Below are positions 17,103-25,807 of a DNA stretch of 64,000 nucleotides, one piece after another (position 1 is the stretch's first letter; every line of letters begins with the position of its first letter). Both the position numbers and the translations under genes were made by a program. This stretch comes from Rhodospirillaceae bacterium (GTDB lineage Bacteria > Pseudomonadota > Alphaproteobacteria > DSM-16000 > Inquilinaceae): positions 911,501-975,500 of the forward strand of contig JACKIH010000003.1 of assembly GCA_020638575.1 (NCBI GenBank), given 5' to 3'. The notes under the pieces are model-generated. The model saw only the letters and a program-made list of their open reading frames with translations, was not told the origin of the DNA and did not search any database.

Positions 17103-17785
17103 CCGCCGCCACCGACTTGGCGGGCGACCCAATCGGCCTCCCCCATTTGCAGCGTCCATTCCACGGTCCCTCCCATGACCGATCCCAGCGCTTCGTCGAA
17201 GGCAGTCACCACCGCAGCGATGGTGGGTGCCCCGGCTTCCGCCAGGTCTTCGAAATTGCGCGAGCCGATGATGGTGCGTTCGGGCACCCGCACCAGCTTC
17301 GCGTTGAGGCGTACGCGGACGGTCGGGCTCGCCGTGCCGACGCTGTCGGTGTCGGGGTACTCGGCCTGGAACTCTCGCAGCTCGGTCTTCAGCACGTAGT
17401 TGGCGCGCAGGCCGATGGATTCGCGGCCCACCGCGACGATGCGGTTGGAGTTCTCGAAGCTCTCCACCAGCAGGGTCTGCACCATGGCCGGTGCGCGGGC
17501 AGCCCAGGCGACGCCACTGTAGTACTGGATTTCGAACGGGTCGGACTGCAGCGCGATGCGCACGCTGTCCAGCGCGGTGGCGGCGATCGGCATCTCGATC
17601 AGAAGCTGCCAGAACACGTCCGGCAGGCTTTCATCGAAGGTGCTCTTGGGGGTCAGGGTGAATTGCCGGGCGGGATCGCCCACCAGCAGCCGGCTGGCGG
17701 CGCCGCAGCCGCCCAGGAGGGCTCCCGACGCAGCGAGGCCGGCGGTTGTCAGCAGGCCGCGCCGCGGCAGTCGCCCATCCGTCAT
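17099..17785 (-). CDS. ABC-type transport auxiliary lipoprotein (PqiC-like)
   Basis: Predicted lipoprotein of 228 residues. It has a twin-arginine-like start (PRRGLLTTAG) and a lipobox LLGGC with Cys27, so export by Tat followed by lipidation is possible. The rest resembles the PqiC/LptC-like auxiliary lipoprotein domain that partners MCE transporters at the outer membrane, ending in FDEALGSVMGGTVEWTL. It overlaps the MCE gene by 4 nt and the TAXI gene by 4 nt. Role in lipid transport is inferred from context and domain. Confidence 0.82.
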   Translation of the reverse strand: MTDGRLPRRGLLTTAGLAASGALLGGCGAASRLLVGDPARQFTLTPKSTFDESLPDVFWQLLIEMPIAATALDSVRIALQSDPFEIQYYSGVAWAARAPAMVQTLLVESFENSNRIVAVGRESIGLRANYVLKTELREFQAEYPDTDSVGTASPTVRVRLNAKLVRVPERTIIGSRNFEDLAEAGAPTIAAVVTAFDEALGSVMGGTVEWTLQMGEADWVARQVGGGG

Positions 17786-18747
17786 CGTATGTTCACTCCC
17801 GAAACCGGCTCGCCCAGGATGAACTGGGCGGGATCGCGCTCGAACTGCTCGGTCACCCGCGTAAGCGTCGTCGCCAGGCCGCGCAGCTCGCTGATCATCA
17901 AGGTGAATTCGTAGAGGCCGGACTGCGTGAACTCCACCAGGCCGGGCCGGGCCGCGCGGGTAAGCTGCACCAGTTCGCCGGCCACCTGGCTGATGCTGCC
18001 CGACGCCTGGGCGAGCTGGTCGCCGACCGTGCGCATCTGCTGCTCGGTGGTGGTGAGGGCGGCCACCGCGGAATCGCTGATGCGCGCCATGTCGACCCGA
18101 GCTTCCGCCGACAGGGCTTCCAGCTCCTGCGCCATCTCGTTCACCCGGAGGGTCAGGGCGGGCAGCCCATCATGCATGTCAGACAGTGCCGAGGTGACCT
18201 GGCGGGCATCGGCCAGGATGCCGCCGACAGTATCCAGATTGTCGTCGGACAGCAGGAGATTGGCGCGGTCGAGCACCGCGTTGGCGGCGTCCAGCACCTC
18301 CGGGACGGACTGCACCAGCGCCTGGATGGTGGACGGCGTCGACGGGATTTCCGGCAAGGTGCCGTCGGGCTCGGGCAACAGGCGCGGGCTGTCCATGGTG
18401 CCGCCGGAGATCTGCACATAGACGCCGCCGGCGATCCCCTGCAGTTCCAGCGAGGCCACGTTGTCGGCCACCACCGGAGTGCCGGGGCGTACGGCGATCA
18501 CCACGCGCACCCGTTCCAGGTTGGTCGGGTCGATGCTCATGTCGTCGACGCTGCCCACCGGAATGCCGCGGTAGCGCACCGGGCTGCCCACCGACAAGCC
18601 GGTGACCGACCCGGCGAAGCGGATGACGTAGAGATCGTCCGCCTGCGACGGACCGCGGGAACTCAGCCACACCACAAAGGCGAGGAGAGCGACGGAGACC
18701 AACAGCACGAAGGTGCCGACGGCGAGGTAGCTGGCGCGGGTTTCCAT
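17782..18747 (-). CDS. MlaD/MCE family lipid-transport protein
   Basis: Membrane-anchored periplasmic MCE protein of 321 residues. One N-terminal membrane helix (about 8-28) is followed by a single MCE domain (about 38-115: YVIRFAGSVTGLSVGSPVRY, GIPVGSV, ASLELQGIAGGVYVQI). A long helical, coiled-coil-like region follows and probably forms the hexameric channel needle or tunnel. It starts 3 nt after the ATPase gene stop and overlaps the lipoprotein gene by 4 nt. Confidence 0.9.
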   Translation of the reverse strand: METRASYLAVGTFVLLVSVALLAFVVWLSSRGPSQADDLYVIRFAGSVTGLSVGSPVRYRGIPVGSVDDMSIDPTNLERVRVVIAVRPGTPVVADNVASLELQGIAGGVYVQISGGTMDSPRLLPEPDGTLPEIPSTPSTIQALVQSVPEVLDAANAVLDRANLLLSDDNLDTVGGILADARQVTSALSDMHDGLPALTLRVNEMAQELEALSAEARVDMARISDSAVAALTTTEQQMRTVGDQLAQASGSISQVAGELVQLTRAARPGLVEFTQSGLYEFTLMISELRGLATTLTRVTEQFERDPAQFILGEPVSGVNIR

Positions 18748-18750
18748 ACA

Positions 18751-19533
18751 CTAGGGTCCGTGGGAGCGGCGGGCGGCGCGGCCGCGTGGCCCGTGGAAGT
18801 AAGACCTGATCCACGGGTGGTCCATGTCCATCAGCGCTTCCATGGTATCGACCACGACCTTCCGGTCCACCAGGACGGCGATACGGTCGCAAATCGCCGC
18901 CAGGCTGTCGAGGTCGTGCGTGATCATCACGACAGTCAGGCCAAGGCTCTGCTGCAGGCCACGGATCAGGTCGTCGAAGGCGGCGGCCCCGATGGGGTCG
19001 AGCCCGGCGGTGGGTTCGTCGAGGAACAGCAGTTCCGGGTCGAGCGCCAGCGAACGGGCGAGCCCGGCGCGCTTGCGCATGCCGCCGGAAAGCTGGGAGG
19101 GAAAGCGCGTGCAGGCGAAGTGCGGCAGCCCCACCATGCCGATCTTCACCCGCGTCAGCTCATCCATCAGGTCGTGCGGCAGGTCGGTGGCCTCGCGCAT
19201 GGGCACCTGGACGTTTTGCGCCACGGTGAGCGAGCTGAACAGCGCACCATCCTGAAACAGCACCCCCCAGCGGCGGCGCAGCGCCTCCCATCCGGTGGTG
19301 GTGAGCGAGCCGGTATCCTCTCCCAACACCTCGATGGTGCCGGCGGCAGGCGCCATCAGCCCGATGATCTCCTTCAGCAGCACCGACTTGCCGGTGCCCG
19401 AGCCGCCGACCACGCCGATCACCTCGCCGCGCCGCACGTCCAGGTCCAGATCCTCGTGCACCACCTGGCGGCCGAACCGCGTGTGCAGCCCGCGGATGCG
19501 GATGATCGGCTGATCGGCGATGTCTGCCTCCAT
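18751..19533 (-). CDS. MCE-operon ABC transporter ATP-binding protein
   Basis: MlaF-like ATPase of 260 residues energising the MCE transporter. Walker A is GGSGTGKSVLLKE, the signature LSGGMRKRAGLARSLA, Walker B LLFLDEPTAGLDPIG, and the H-loop VVMITHDLDSLAAICDRI. It is a paralogue of the ATPase at 10956-11747. Gaps of 3 nt on both sides place it in the permease-ATPase-MCE operon. Confidence 0.91.
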   Translation of the reverse strand: MEADIADQPIIRIRGLHTRFGRQVVHEDLDLDVRRGEVIGVVGGSGTGKSVLLKEIIGLMAPAAGTIEVLGEDTGSLTTTGWEALRRRWGVLFQDGALFSSLTVAQNVQVPMREATDLPHDLMDELTRVKIGMVGLPHFACTRFPSQLSGGMRKRAGLARSLALDPELLFLDEPTAGLDPIGAAAFDDLIRGLQQSLGLTVVMITHDLDSLAAICDRIAVLVDRKVVVDTMEALMDMDHPWIRSYFHGPRGRAARRSHGP

Positions 19534-19536
19534 GGC

Positions 19537-20721
19537 TCAGATGCCGACGGTGGAAAACAGGATGGAAAAGCCGGCGTCCACCACGATCACCAGGAAGATC
19601 GCCTCGACCACGGCACGGGTGGTCTGGGCGCCCACGCTTTCGGCGCTGCCGGTGACCTTGAGACCCTCGTAGCAGCCCACCATGCCGATAATGAAGGCGA
19701 AAACCGGGGCCTTCATGAGGCCGACCCAGAGGTGATTGATGGGCACCGCCTCGCGGAACTGGCGGGCAAACGCGTCGGGCGGAATGTCCAGCACCGCCCA
19801 GCTCATCAGCCCGCCGCCGATGATGCCGACGAGATCCGACAGGAAGGTAAGCGCCGGCAGCGCCACCATGAGTGCCAGGATGCGCGGCAGCACCAGGATA
19901 TCCACCGGGTCGAGCCCCAGGGTCTCCAGGGCGTCGACCTCCTGGTTCACCTTCATGGTGCCGATCTGGGCGGTGAAGGCGGACCCGGAGCGGCCGGCCA
20001 CGATGATCGCGGTCATCAAGGCGCCCAGTTCGCGCAGGATCGACAGGCCCAGCAGGTTGACCGTGAGCAGCTCGGCACCGAAGCGGCGGAGCTGGTCGGC
20101 CCCCTGGTAGGCCAGCACGATGCCGATGAGGAAGGAGAGCAACGCGACGATCGGTACGGCGTAGAGCCCCGTCTGTTCCAGGTGGTGGACCAGCGAGGTC
20201 AGGCGCAGCCGATGCGGCTGCACGACGAGGCGCCCCCCCTTCACCAGCAGCATGCCGTAGAAGGACAGGAGCCGGCGGCCTTCGCGGAACAGCCCGAAGC
20301 TGGCCTCGCCGACGCGCAACACCATGTCGGTCAACCAGGTCGGCCCGCGCTCTTCGAGCTGATCGGGCAGATCGGCACGGCCCACGTCGTCGAACAGGCT
20401 GCCGAAGCGCTCCGGCAGGCCGGTGGCCACGACCTCGCGGCCGGCCCCCCGTATCTCGGCGATGGTGCGGTGGATCAGCCAGGCCCCGGCCGTGTCCATG
20501 CGGGTGATGGCCGACAGGTCGACCGCCGTCACCGTTTGCGGGTCCATGGCGCGGGTGCGGCCGTCCAGCTCCGTCGCCGTGGCCAGCGTCCACTCGCCGC
20601 CGAAGCTGAGCGTGCCGCCCTGCTGGTCCGTGTCGTCCAGGCGCAGCCACCCCTCGCGCACCCGCGATGTCTCGGGCGTTCGGCTGGCGGTCAGCAGAGG
20701 GGGTGCGTTGGCATCCGACAA
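19537..20721 (-). CDS. MlaE-family permease with N-terminal STAS domain
   Basis: A 394-residue fusion. Residues about 25-115 form a STAS-like domain (GGTLSFGGEWTLATATELDG, VTAVDLSAITRMDTAGAWL), corresponding to the separate MlaB subunit in enterobacteria. The rest is an MlaE permease with about five membrane segments and the signature IGTMKVNQEVDALETLGLD, ending FIIGMVGCYEGLKVTGSAES. First gene of the minus-strand MCE operon; its promoter should lie in 20722-20991, shared divergently with apt. Confidence 0.9.
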   Translation of the reverse strand: MSDANAPPLLTASRTPETSRVREGWLRLDDTDQQGGTLSFGGEWTLATATELDGRTRAMDPQTVTAVDLSAITRMDTAGAWLIHRTIAEIRGAGREVVATGLPERFGSLFDDVGRADLPDQLEERGPTWLTDMVLRVGEASFGLFREGRRLLSFYGMLLVKGGRLVVQPHRLRLTSLVHHLEQTGLYAVPIVALLSFLIGIVLAYQGADQLRRFGAELLTVNLLGLSILRELGALMTAIIVAGRSGSAFTAQIGTMKVNQEVDALETLGLDPVDILVLPRILALMVALPALTFLSDLVGIIGGGLMSWAVLDIPPDAFARQFREAVPINHLWVGLMKAPVFAFIIGMVGCYEGLKVTGSAESVGAQTTRAVVEAIFLVIVVDAGFSILFSTVGI

Positions 20722-20991
20722 GGGGAATCGCTCTCTAAGGTCCGTATTCGGCTACTCAATGGGCCAGGGCGGCGGGCGGCGTTCGCGGGAGTCGGCGGAA
20801 TTCGTCCGCGACGGTGCCGCTCGTCGTCGAATATGCGTGGGCATGTCCACCCCCTCCCGGTCCTATCCCATGTCTGCACAAACCATGGCCATGCGGTGAC
20901 CGAGTTCGGCTCCGATACCGACTGGGGATTGCGGTCGCCGCCGCGATGGCTACGATACCGCGTCACTGGCAAAGCGGGATTGTACGCATCC

Positions 20992-21507
20992 ATGGACCTG
21001 AAAGCGCACATCCGCGGCATCCCCGACTTCCCGAAGCCGGGAATCCTGTTCTACGACATTTCCACGTTGTTGGCGCACCCCGAGGCATGGCGGGTGACGG
21101 TCGACCGGCTGGCCGAAGCCGTTCGCCCGTTCCGCCCGCAGGTGTTGGCGGGGATCGAAAGCCGGGGCTTCCTCACCGCCGCCCCCCTGGCGCTGGAGTT
21201 GGGCATCGGCTTCGTGATGGTGCGCAAGCGCGGCAAGCTGCCGGGGCCCACCGTCTCGCACACCTATTCGCTGGAATACGGCAGCGACACGCTGGAAATC
21301 CAGACCGATGCGGTGGAGCCCGGCCAGCGGGTGGTGGTGATGGACGACCTGCTGGCCACCGGCGGCACCATGCAGACGGCGGTCGAACTGCTCTACAAGG
21401 TGGGGGGCGACGTGCGCGGCGCCGCCTGCCTGATCGAGCTGACCTTCCTCAAGGGCCGCGAGACTGTGCGCGTGCCCATCGAGACCCTGGTGTCCTACGA
21501 CTCCTGA
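20992..21507 (+). CDS. apt: adenine phosphoribosyltransferase
   Basis: Purine salvage: adenine plus PRPP gives AMP. The 171-residue protein has PDFPKPGILFYDISTLL near the N-terminus, AGIESRGFL, RKRGKLPGPTV and the PRPP motif VVVMDDLLATGGTMQTA. The start MDLKAHIRGIPDFPK is the normal Apt N-terminus. The frame is open much further upstream, but only as antisense to the MCE operon. It is transcribed away from that operon. Confidence 0.94.
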   Translation: MDLKAHIRGIPDFPKPGILFYDISTLLAHPEAWRVTVDRLAEAVRPFRPQVLAGIESRGFLTAAPLALELGIGFVMVRKRGKLPGPTVSHTYSLEYGSDTLEIQTDAVEPGQRVVVMDDLLATGGTMQTAVELLYKVGGDVRGAACLIELTFLKGRETVRVPIETLVSYDS

Positions 21508-21746
21508 GGCGCGTGGTCGCGGCAGCCCGGCGCTGGCCGGCCGGCTGTCGCCGCACGTGCCGGCCCTGTCGCGGCATGCCCGCTGCCGCCACTGGGGTTG
21601 CCCCAGGACCACCGTGCCGCCGCCGGTCTGTCTGGTCATCAATGCCACCGGATGTGCTGGATCACCGGCTGTGAACGCGCTGGCGGCTGCCGGGTTCCGC
21701 GTGTCGGGCGGAGGTGCGGGCTGGTGCAGACTGATCAGAAAATGCG

Positions 21747-21913
21747 CTAGTGTCCCGATTCTGAGGTTCGCAAGATCTCAGACCCAGGTCCCGAGCACAC
21801 TTCGGACTCAAGAGGGGCACCAGTAACTATATGAATCTCGTGTGGTTTTCGGATCAGACGTGTGATTCTGCCCTGGCGGCCTGATCGAACGAAGGTCTGA
21901 TCCACCACACTGG
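21747..21913 (+). repeat. palindromic repeat family A, copy 1
   Basis: Intergenic element between apt and the glycosyltransferase gene. The first palindrome starts CTAGTGTCCCGATTCTGAGG and closes with CTTCGGACTCAAGAGGGGCA. A second inverted repeat follows, with GGATCAGAC (21851-21859) matching GTCTGATCC (21895-21903) inside TGTGG/CCACA flanks. The full two-palindrome structure is shared with the copies at 41.2 and 62.8 kb. The rest of this 439-bp gap (21508-21746) shows nothing recognisable beyond GC-rich short hairpins. Confidence 0.75.
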
Positions 21914-21946
21914 TCCTGGTCCGCCCTAACCGGTCCCGACGCCCCG

Positions 21947-23623
21947 ATGACCAAGCGCACCCTCTCCCTCTGGCAGATGCTGCTGCTCCTGGCAGTGGCG
22001 TTCGTCGTGTTCTGGCCGGGCCAGACGGCGCTGCCGCCCATCGACCGCGACGAAACCCGCTACATCCAGGCGACCGTACAGATGCTGGAAAGCGGCGACT
22101 TCATCGACATCCGCTTCCAGGACCATCCGCGCTACCAGCAGCCGGTGGGCATCTACTGGCTGCAATCGGCCGCAGTGTGGCTGCTGTCGGACCCGGCGGA
22201 CCGGCAGGTCTGGGCGCATCGGGTGGTGTCGCTGCTGGGCGCCATGGCGGCGGTGCTGATGACAGGCGTGATCGGCGCCCGCCTGTTCGGCCCGCGCATC
22301 GGCATGCTGGCGGGAATTCTGTTCACGTCCACCGTATTGCTCGGCGTGGAAGCGCGGCTGGCCAAGACCGACGCCATGCTGCTGGTGACCATCCTGGTGG
22401 CCATCTATGGCCTCCTGCGCGCCTACGAGCTGCGCGACGTGCCCGACCGGGTGCCGTGGCCGTGGGCCATGGCCTTCTGGGCTGCGCTGGCCTGCGGGGT
22501 GCTGATCAAGGGACCGGTGGTGCTGATGGTGGCGGGGCTGACCGGCCTTGCCCTGGTGGTGCTGGAGCGGCGCTTTCTCTGGCTGTTCGCGCTCAGGCCG
22601 ATTGCCGGCGTCGCCCTGTTCTGCGCCCTGGTGCTGCCCTGGTTCATCGCCATCGACCGGCTGACGGACGGCGCCTTTTTCGCCCGCTCGGCCGGCGACA
22701 ACATGTTCGACAAGCTGTTTTCCGGCCAGCAGGGCCACGGCGCGCCGCCCGGCACCTATCTGCTGATGGGTATCGGCACCCTGTGGCCCATGGGCCAGGG
22801 CCTGGTGCTGGCGGCGCCGTGGATCTGGCGCCAGCGCAAGACGCCGGAGGTGCGCTTCTGCCTGGCCTGGGCGGTGCCCTTCTGGCTGTTCTTCGAGCTG
22901 ATCGTCACCAAGCTGCCCCACTATATCCTGGCGTCGGTACCGGCCTTGGCGATCCTGACGGCCGCGGCCATTGCCACGCTGGGGCCGCTGCTGCTGACCC
23001 GCGGGCGCTGGGCGCGGTTCTGGCGCTATCCGGTGCTGGTGGGGTTCGTCGCCGTCGGCGCCGGACTGGCGGTGATCCCCGCGATCTTGCGCCATTGGCT
23101 CGACGGCGGCATCCACGCCACCGCCATCGCCGTCGCCGCGGTCGGCCTGCTGGCCGTGGCGGGTGCGGTGCGCGCGCTCTTCCAGCGGGAGATCGCCCAT
23201 GTGGCCTGGACGGCGCCGCTGCTGACCTTGATGGTGGTCTCCTTCAACATGCTGTTCGTGATGCCGCGCATCGACACGATCTTCTTCTACCGGGAGATTG
23301 CGCCGGCCGCCGCGGCGGTGGCCCCTTGCGCCGACTACCAAGTGATGGCGGCACCGCTGGACCTGGAGAGCGTGGTCTACCTCAACGGCACCGACACCGT
23401 GCTGGAGCACACCGACCTGCTGGCCGCCGCCCTCAACGGCTTGGGCGACCGCTGTGCCGTCATGTTCCTGACCGATGAGGCCCGCGAGGCCCTGTTCGCC
23501 GAGGTCACCGATCCGACGCTGGAACTGGCCTATACCGGGCGCCGGGTGGGCGGGCTGAACTTCTCCAACGGCCGCTGGTACGACCTGGGCGTGTATACGG
23601 CGCGGCGGCGGATCTCCCCATAG
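21947..23623 (+). CDS. GT-C type glycosyltransferase (ArnT/PMT-like, family 39)
   Basis: Polytopic inner-membrane protein of 558 residues with about a dozen hydrophobic segments. The first periplasmic loop holds the acidic motif DRDETRY at 33-39, followed by DHPRYQQPVGIYWLQ, the hallmark of lipid-phosphate-dependent sugar transferases such as ArnT. GVLIKGPVVLMV and KLPHYILASVPALAIL are further family blocks. It probably adds a sugar from a polyprenyl-phosphate donor to a lipid or glycan on the periplasmic side; donor and acceptor cannot be read from sequence. It begins 33 nt after repeat A copy 1. Confidence 0.85.
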   Translation: MTKRTLSLWQMLLLLAVAFVVFWPGQTALPPIDRDETRYIQATVQMLESGDFIDIRFQDHPRYQQPVGIYWLQSAAVWLLSDPADRQVWAHRVVSLLGAMAAVLMTGVIGARLFGPRIGMLAGILFTSTVLLGVEARLAKTDAMLLVTILVAIYGLLRAYELRDVPDRVPWPWAMAFWAALACGVLIKGPVVLMVAGLTGLALVVLERRFLWLFALRPIAGVALFCALVLPWFIAIDRLTDGAFFARSAGDNMFDKLFSGQQGHGAPPGTYLLMGIGTLWPMGQGLVLAAPWIWRQRKTPEVRFCLAWAVPFWLFFELIVTKLPHYILASVPALAILTAAAIATLGPLLLTRGRWARFWRYPVLVGFVAVGAGLAVIPAILRHWLDGGIHATAIAVAAVGLLAVAGAVRALFQREIAHVAWTAPLLTLMVVSFNMLFVMPRIDTIFFYREIAPAAAAVAPCADYQVMAAPLDLESVVYLNGTDTVLEHTDLLAAALNGLGDRCAVMFLTDEAREALFAEVTDPTLELAYTGRRVGGLNFSNGRWYDLGVYTARRRISP

Positions 23624-23804
23624 TTTTGCCGCCGCAAGGCTCCCCACCGCCTGTGCAGACGCACACAACCTTGTTCGCAGGGGCAAAACGCGGTAGCAGA
23701 CTGACCCTATGGTGATCGTCGCAGAGCCGCCCGGCGGGCTCTCGGGAGGACCCGCGCGACGCCGCCAAAGTCATCGACAAGACCGCTAAAGAAGGGAAAC
23801 CGCA

Positions 23805-24767
23805 ATGGCACGGACCAAGATCGCGCTGGTCGGCGCAGGGCAAATCGGCGGCACGCTCGCCCTCCTCGCCGGCCTGAAGGAATTGGGCGACGTCGTGCTG
23901 TTCGACATCGCCGAAGGCATTCCGGAAGGCAAGGCGCTGGATATCGCCGAGGCATCCCCGGTGGAAGGCTTCGATGCGGCCTATTCCGGCGGCACCGACT
24001 ATGCGCTGATCGAAGGGGCGGACGTGATCATCGTCACCGCCGGCGTGCCGCGCAAGCCGGGCATGAGCCGCGACGACCTGATCGGCGTCAACACCAAGGT
24101 GATGACCAGCGTCGGCGAGGCCATCAAGAAGTACGCCCCGGGTGCCTTCGTCATCTGCATCACCAACCCGCTCGACGCCATGGTGGGCGTGCTGCAGGAG
24201 GTGTCGGGCCTGCCCGCCAACATGGTGTGCGGCATGGCCGGCGTGCTGGACAGCGCGCGCTTCCGCTACTTCCTGGCCGACGAGTTCAAGGTGTCGGTGG
24301 AAGACGTCACCGCCTTCGTGCTGGGCGGCCACGGCGACACCATGGTGCCGCTGGTGCGCTATTCCACGGTTGCCGGCATTCCGCTGCCCGACCTGGTGGC
24401 CATGGGCTGGACCACCCAGGAGCGGCTGGACGCCATCGTCAAGCGCACCCGCGGTGGCGGCGGCGAGATCGTGGCCCTGCTGAAGACCGGCTCGGCCTTC
24501 TACGCACCGGCCGCGTCCGCCATCGCCATGGCCGACAGCTACCTGAAGGACAAGAAGCGCCTGCTGCCGTGCGCGGCCTACCTGTCGGGCCAGTACGGCG
24601 TCGACGGCATCTATGTCGGCGTGCCGACGATCATCGGCGCCGGCGGCATCGAGAAGATCGTCGAGGTCACCTTCAACCCCGACGAAAAGACGATGTTCGA
24701 CGACTCCGTCGCCGCGGTGAAGGAACTGGTGGCCATCACCAAGAAGTTGCAGGCCGAAGGCGCCTGA
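23805..24767 (+). CDS. mdh: malate dehydrogenase
   Basis: NAD-dependent oxidation of malate to oxaloacetate in the TCA cycle. This LDH-like MDH of 320 residues has GAGQIGGTLA at 10-19 for NAD binding, GVPRKPGMSRDDL with the substrate-binding Arg, NPLDAM, and catalytic His in LGGHGDTMVPL. In many relatives mdh heads an mdh-sucCD-sucAB operon; here sucCD lies on the opposite strand and is separated by a peptidase gene. A good intrinsic terminator follows. Confidence 0.96.
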   Translation: MARTKIALVGAGQIGGTLALLAGLKELGDVVLFDIAEGIPEGKALDIAEASPVEGFDAAYSGGTDYALIEGADVIIVTAGVPRKPGMSRDDLIGVNTKVMTSVGEAIKKYAPGAFVICITNPLDAMVGVLQEVSGLPANMVCGMAGVLDSARFRYFLADEFKVSVEDVTAFVLGGHGDTMVPLVRYSTVAGIPLPDLVAMGWTTQERLDAIVKRTRGGGGEIVALLKTGSAFYAPAASAIAMADSYLKDKKRLLPCAAYLSGQYGVDGIYVGVPTIIGAGGIEKIVEVTFNPDEKTMFDDSVAAVKELVAITKKLQAEGA

Positions 24768-24800
24768 GCGCCCGCTCGACCATCCAAGGCCAACGGGATC

Positions 24801-24835
24801 GGGGCCGGCATCGCTGCCGGCCCCGGTTTCGTTTT
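24801..24835 (+). terminator. intrinsic terminator of mdh
   Basis: GGGGCCGGCA pairs perfectly with TGCCGGCCCC around a 4-nt TCGC loop (24801-24824), followed by the T-rich GGTTTCGTTTT. It starts 33 nt after the mdh stop and lies before the convergent peptidase-like gene. Confidence 0.75.
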
Positions 24836-24885
24836 ACCTGCCCCGCAGAGGAGGCCGGACGCTCAACGATTGCCCGCAGTGCTGC

Positions 24886-25560
24886 TCAGTTGACCCGGCG
24901 GATCACCCAGCCGCGCACCGTGCTGCCGTGGGCACCGGAATATTCGTGGCGCGTGCCGCCCAGGTCCCAGGAAAAGCGCGGCGTGCTCGCCTCGTAGACG
25001 AAGGGCTGGCCGGTAGAAAAATGCGTGATGTGGACGTTGCCGTCCCACGGATCGCAGACGCTGGCGTAAAGCCGGCCGAAGAAGTTGTTGACCGTATCCA
25101 CCACGATGAAGTGGCCGCCGCCCTGGTCCCAGCGGGTGAGCAGGATGATCGGGTAGCCGCGCGTAATTGCGTTGATGGCCGCCCCCGCCAGCGTGCCGGT
25201 GACGATGTCCGTCCCCACCGAATTGACGACCGCCTGGGACACGGCGTTTTCGTTGAGGCACACGGCCTCCCAGGTGCCGCAGTTCAAGTCGTTCAATGTG
25301 GCGGCCAGGATGCCGGCATAGGTGTAGATGCTGCCGTCATAGGGCGTGCCGGCGCGCTGGGCCGGTGCCATCCGCTGGAAATGGCGGTCGTACACCTGGT
25401 AGATGCGCTGCTCCTCGTGCACCGCCGTGGCACCAGGACGCAGTTTGTTGATCTTGAAGACGCACATCATCACGCACGCGATACCGCAGGAATTCTCCGC
25501 TTCCTGCGCGTAGACCAGGTGCGTGTCACCGAACCGGGTAAACCGAGTAAACCAAGCCAT
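24886..25560 (-). CDS. papain-like (C39-type) cysteine peptidase homologue, unknown role
   Basis: A 224-residue protein without signal peptide or membrane segment. A papain-like catalytic set can be proposed: Gln19 and Cys25 in AQEAENSCGIACVMM, His150 in QGGGHFIVVDTV and Asp170 in VCDPWDGN, with order and spacing resembling C39 bacteriocin-processing domains, but no ABC transporter is attached. The ATG at 25560 has GGAGGGAGG 9-17 nt upstream. The gene stands alone between mdh (convergent) and sucD (same strand, about 250 nt away). Substrate is unknown; a housekeeping or a secreted-effector role are both open. Confidence 0.7.
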   Translation of the reverse strand: MAWFTRFTRFGDTHLVYAQEAENSCGIACVMMCVFKINKLRPGATAVHEEQRIYQVYDRHFQRMAPAQRAGTPYDGSIYTYAGILAATLNDLNCGTWEAVCLNENAVSQAVVNSVGTDIVTGTLAGAAINAITRGYPIILLTRWDQGGGHFIVVDTVNNFFGRLYASVCDPWDGNVHITHFSTGQPFVYEASTPRFSWDLGGTRHEYSGAHGSTVRGWVIRRVN

Positions 25561-25733
25561 TCGTGAGTCCCTCCCTCCTCTCAAGCCGGCGAGGAAAGAT
25601 AGACCTCCGATTGCGGTGATTTCAGGTCAAATCATGAGCGAGACGCACGGTTCGGCGGCTCGGTGACGCTCTGCCGCACCCGGCCAAAAGCGCCCGCCGC
25701 GGCGTGACAGATCGGCCCCCGCCGCAACGCAGA

Positions 25734-25765
25734 CGGGGCCGGGCCCCCATCGGTCCCCGGCCCCG
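25734..25765 (-). terminator. GC-rich hairpin downstream of sucD
   Basis: CGGGGCCGGG (25734-25743) pairs perfectly with CCCGGCCCCG (25756-25765) around a 12-nt loop, 42 nt beyond the sucD stop. No U-tract follows on the minus strand, so it may stabilise the mRNA 3' end or work with Rho. Confidence 0.45.
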
Positions 25766-25807
25766 CCGCAAGCACGTTCGGATCGCCGCGCGATCAAGGG
25801 CGCGGGC

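Noticed and set aside
17746..20991. Very long plus-strand open frame leading into apt
   Set aside because: It is antisense to the well-supported MCE operon, His/Gln/Gly/Arg-rich and without domains. Only the last 171 residues are Apt. Long stop-free shadows are expected at this GC content.
21557..21826. Small plus-strand open frame of 89 codons after apt
   Set aside because: It runs through repeat A copy 1, has no ribosome binding site or recognisable domain, and its composition looks non-coding.
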